A stretch of 64,000 bases of DNA from positions 260,239 to 324,238 of the forward strand of contig UQNZ01000001.1 in NCBI GenBank assembly GCA_900542525.1, written 5' to 3'. The notes below the pieces were generated by a model that ran no database searches, was not told where the DNA came from, and was given only the letters and a program-made list of their open reading frames with translations. This document shows positions 63,946 through 64,000 of this stretch, in pieces. The stretch comes from an uncultured Eggerthella sp. GTDB lineage: Bacteria; Actinomycetota; Coriobacteriia; Coriobacteriales; Eggerthellaceae. Made by a program: the position numbers and the translations under genes. Every line of letters begins with the position of its first letter. Positions within the stretch are counted from its first letter, which is position 1.

Positions 63946-64000
63946 CTACTTCTGCATTCCAGGAACGTACTTACCATCGGCGCCCACGTATTTGTCGCCG
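63946..64000 (-). CDS. C-terminal fragment of an unidentified protein
   Basis: On the minus strand a frame enters from the right edge and ends in GDKYVGADGKYVPGMQK and a TAG stop at 63946-63948. The Lys/Gly/Tyr repeat (KYV twice) looks like the end of a surface or repeat protein, but 17 residues are too few to identify it. It converges on the YhgE genes. Confidence 0.4.
   Translation of the reverse strand, partial: GDKYVGADGKYVPGMQK

Overview
The window looks like chromosome of a Coriobacteriia actinobacterium, probably of the Eggerthella/Slackia/Cryptobacterium kind. The reasons are a DivIVA/SepF/YggT-type division cluster, MurE with a DNPR (meso-diaminopimelate) motif, tandem YhgE/Pip proteins, an anaerobe-type flavin reductase-rubredoxin, two crotonase-family enzymes and mid-range base composition. 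Genus is an inference; no composition statistics or searches were run.

Layout. 1-12000 (minus strand): end of thyX, flavoprotein-rubredoxin, rpmE, a MetRS-like synthetase, sppA, rho and transaldolase in a tightly packed run, then nfo, recN and a UbiB-family kinase whose membrane anchor is split off by a one-base shift. 12000-20750: a crotonase and the CCA-adding enzyme (plus), thiD-thiE-thiC behind a TPP riboswitch (minus), an MFS exporter, thiamine pyrophosphokinase, and an RNase P RNA with an enlarged middle. 20750-41430: the dcw cell-wall and division cluster on the minus strand, reading mraZ-rsmH-ftsL-ftsI-murE-murF-mraY-murD-ftsW-murG-murC-murB-ftsQ-ftsZ-pgeF-yggS-sepF-yggT-divIVA-DUF167, with a visible promoter and MraZ-type boxes at its head. 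41430-45033: divergent murJ and nadK, bracketed by two copies of a ~158-nt element that folds into a long helix with compensatory base changes. 45034-51231: pyrG, an unfamiliar divergent group (membrane-anchored amidohydrolase-like protein, small acidic protein, P-loop kinase) and xerD with a leaderless-looking start. 51305-58825: map, a CapA-type phosphatase, a second crotonase, a GntR/ABC module, an SDR oxidoreductase and a GIY-YIG/AlkD fusion. 58826-64000: two overlapping YhgE/Pip genes and the 3' end of an unidentified gene.

How they work together. Most of the window is housekeeping: lipid II synthesis (murB-murG, mraY), its flipping (murJ), septal polymerisation (ftsW, ftsI) and the division ring (ftsZ, sepF, ftsQ, ftsL, divIVA), with cofactor synthesis and nucleic-acid upkeep around it. 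The least explained items are the duplicated structured RNA at 41650-41808 and 44597-44754, the amidohydrolase/P-loop group at 46768-50033, the GIY-YIG/AlkD fusion at 57791-58825 and the frameshifted UbiB gene at 10369-12022.
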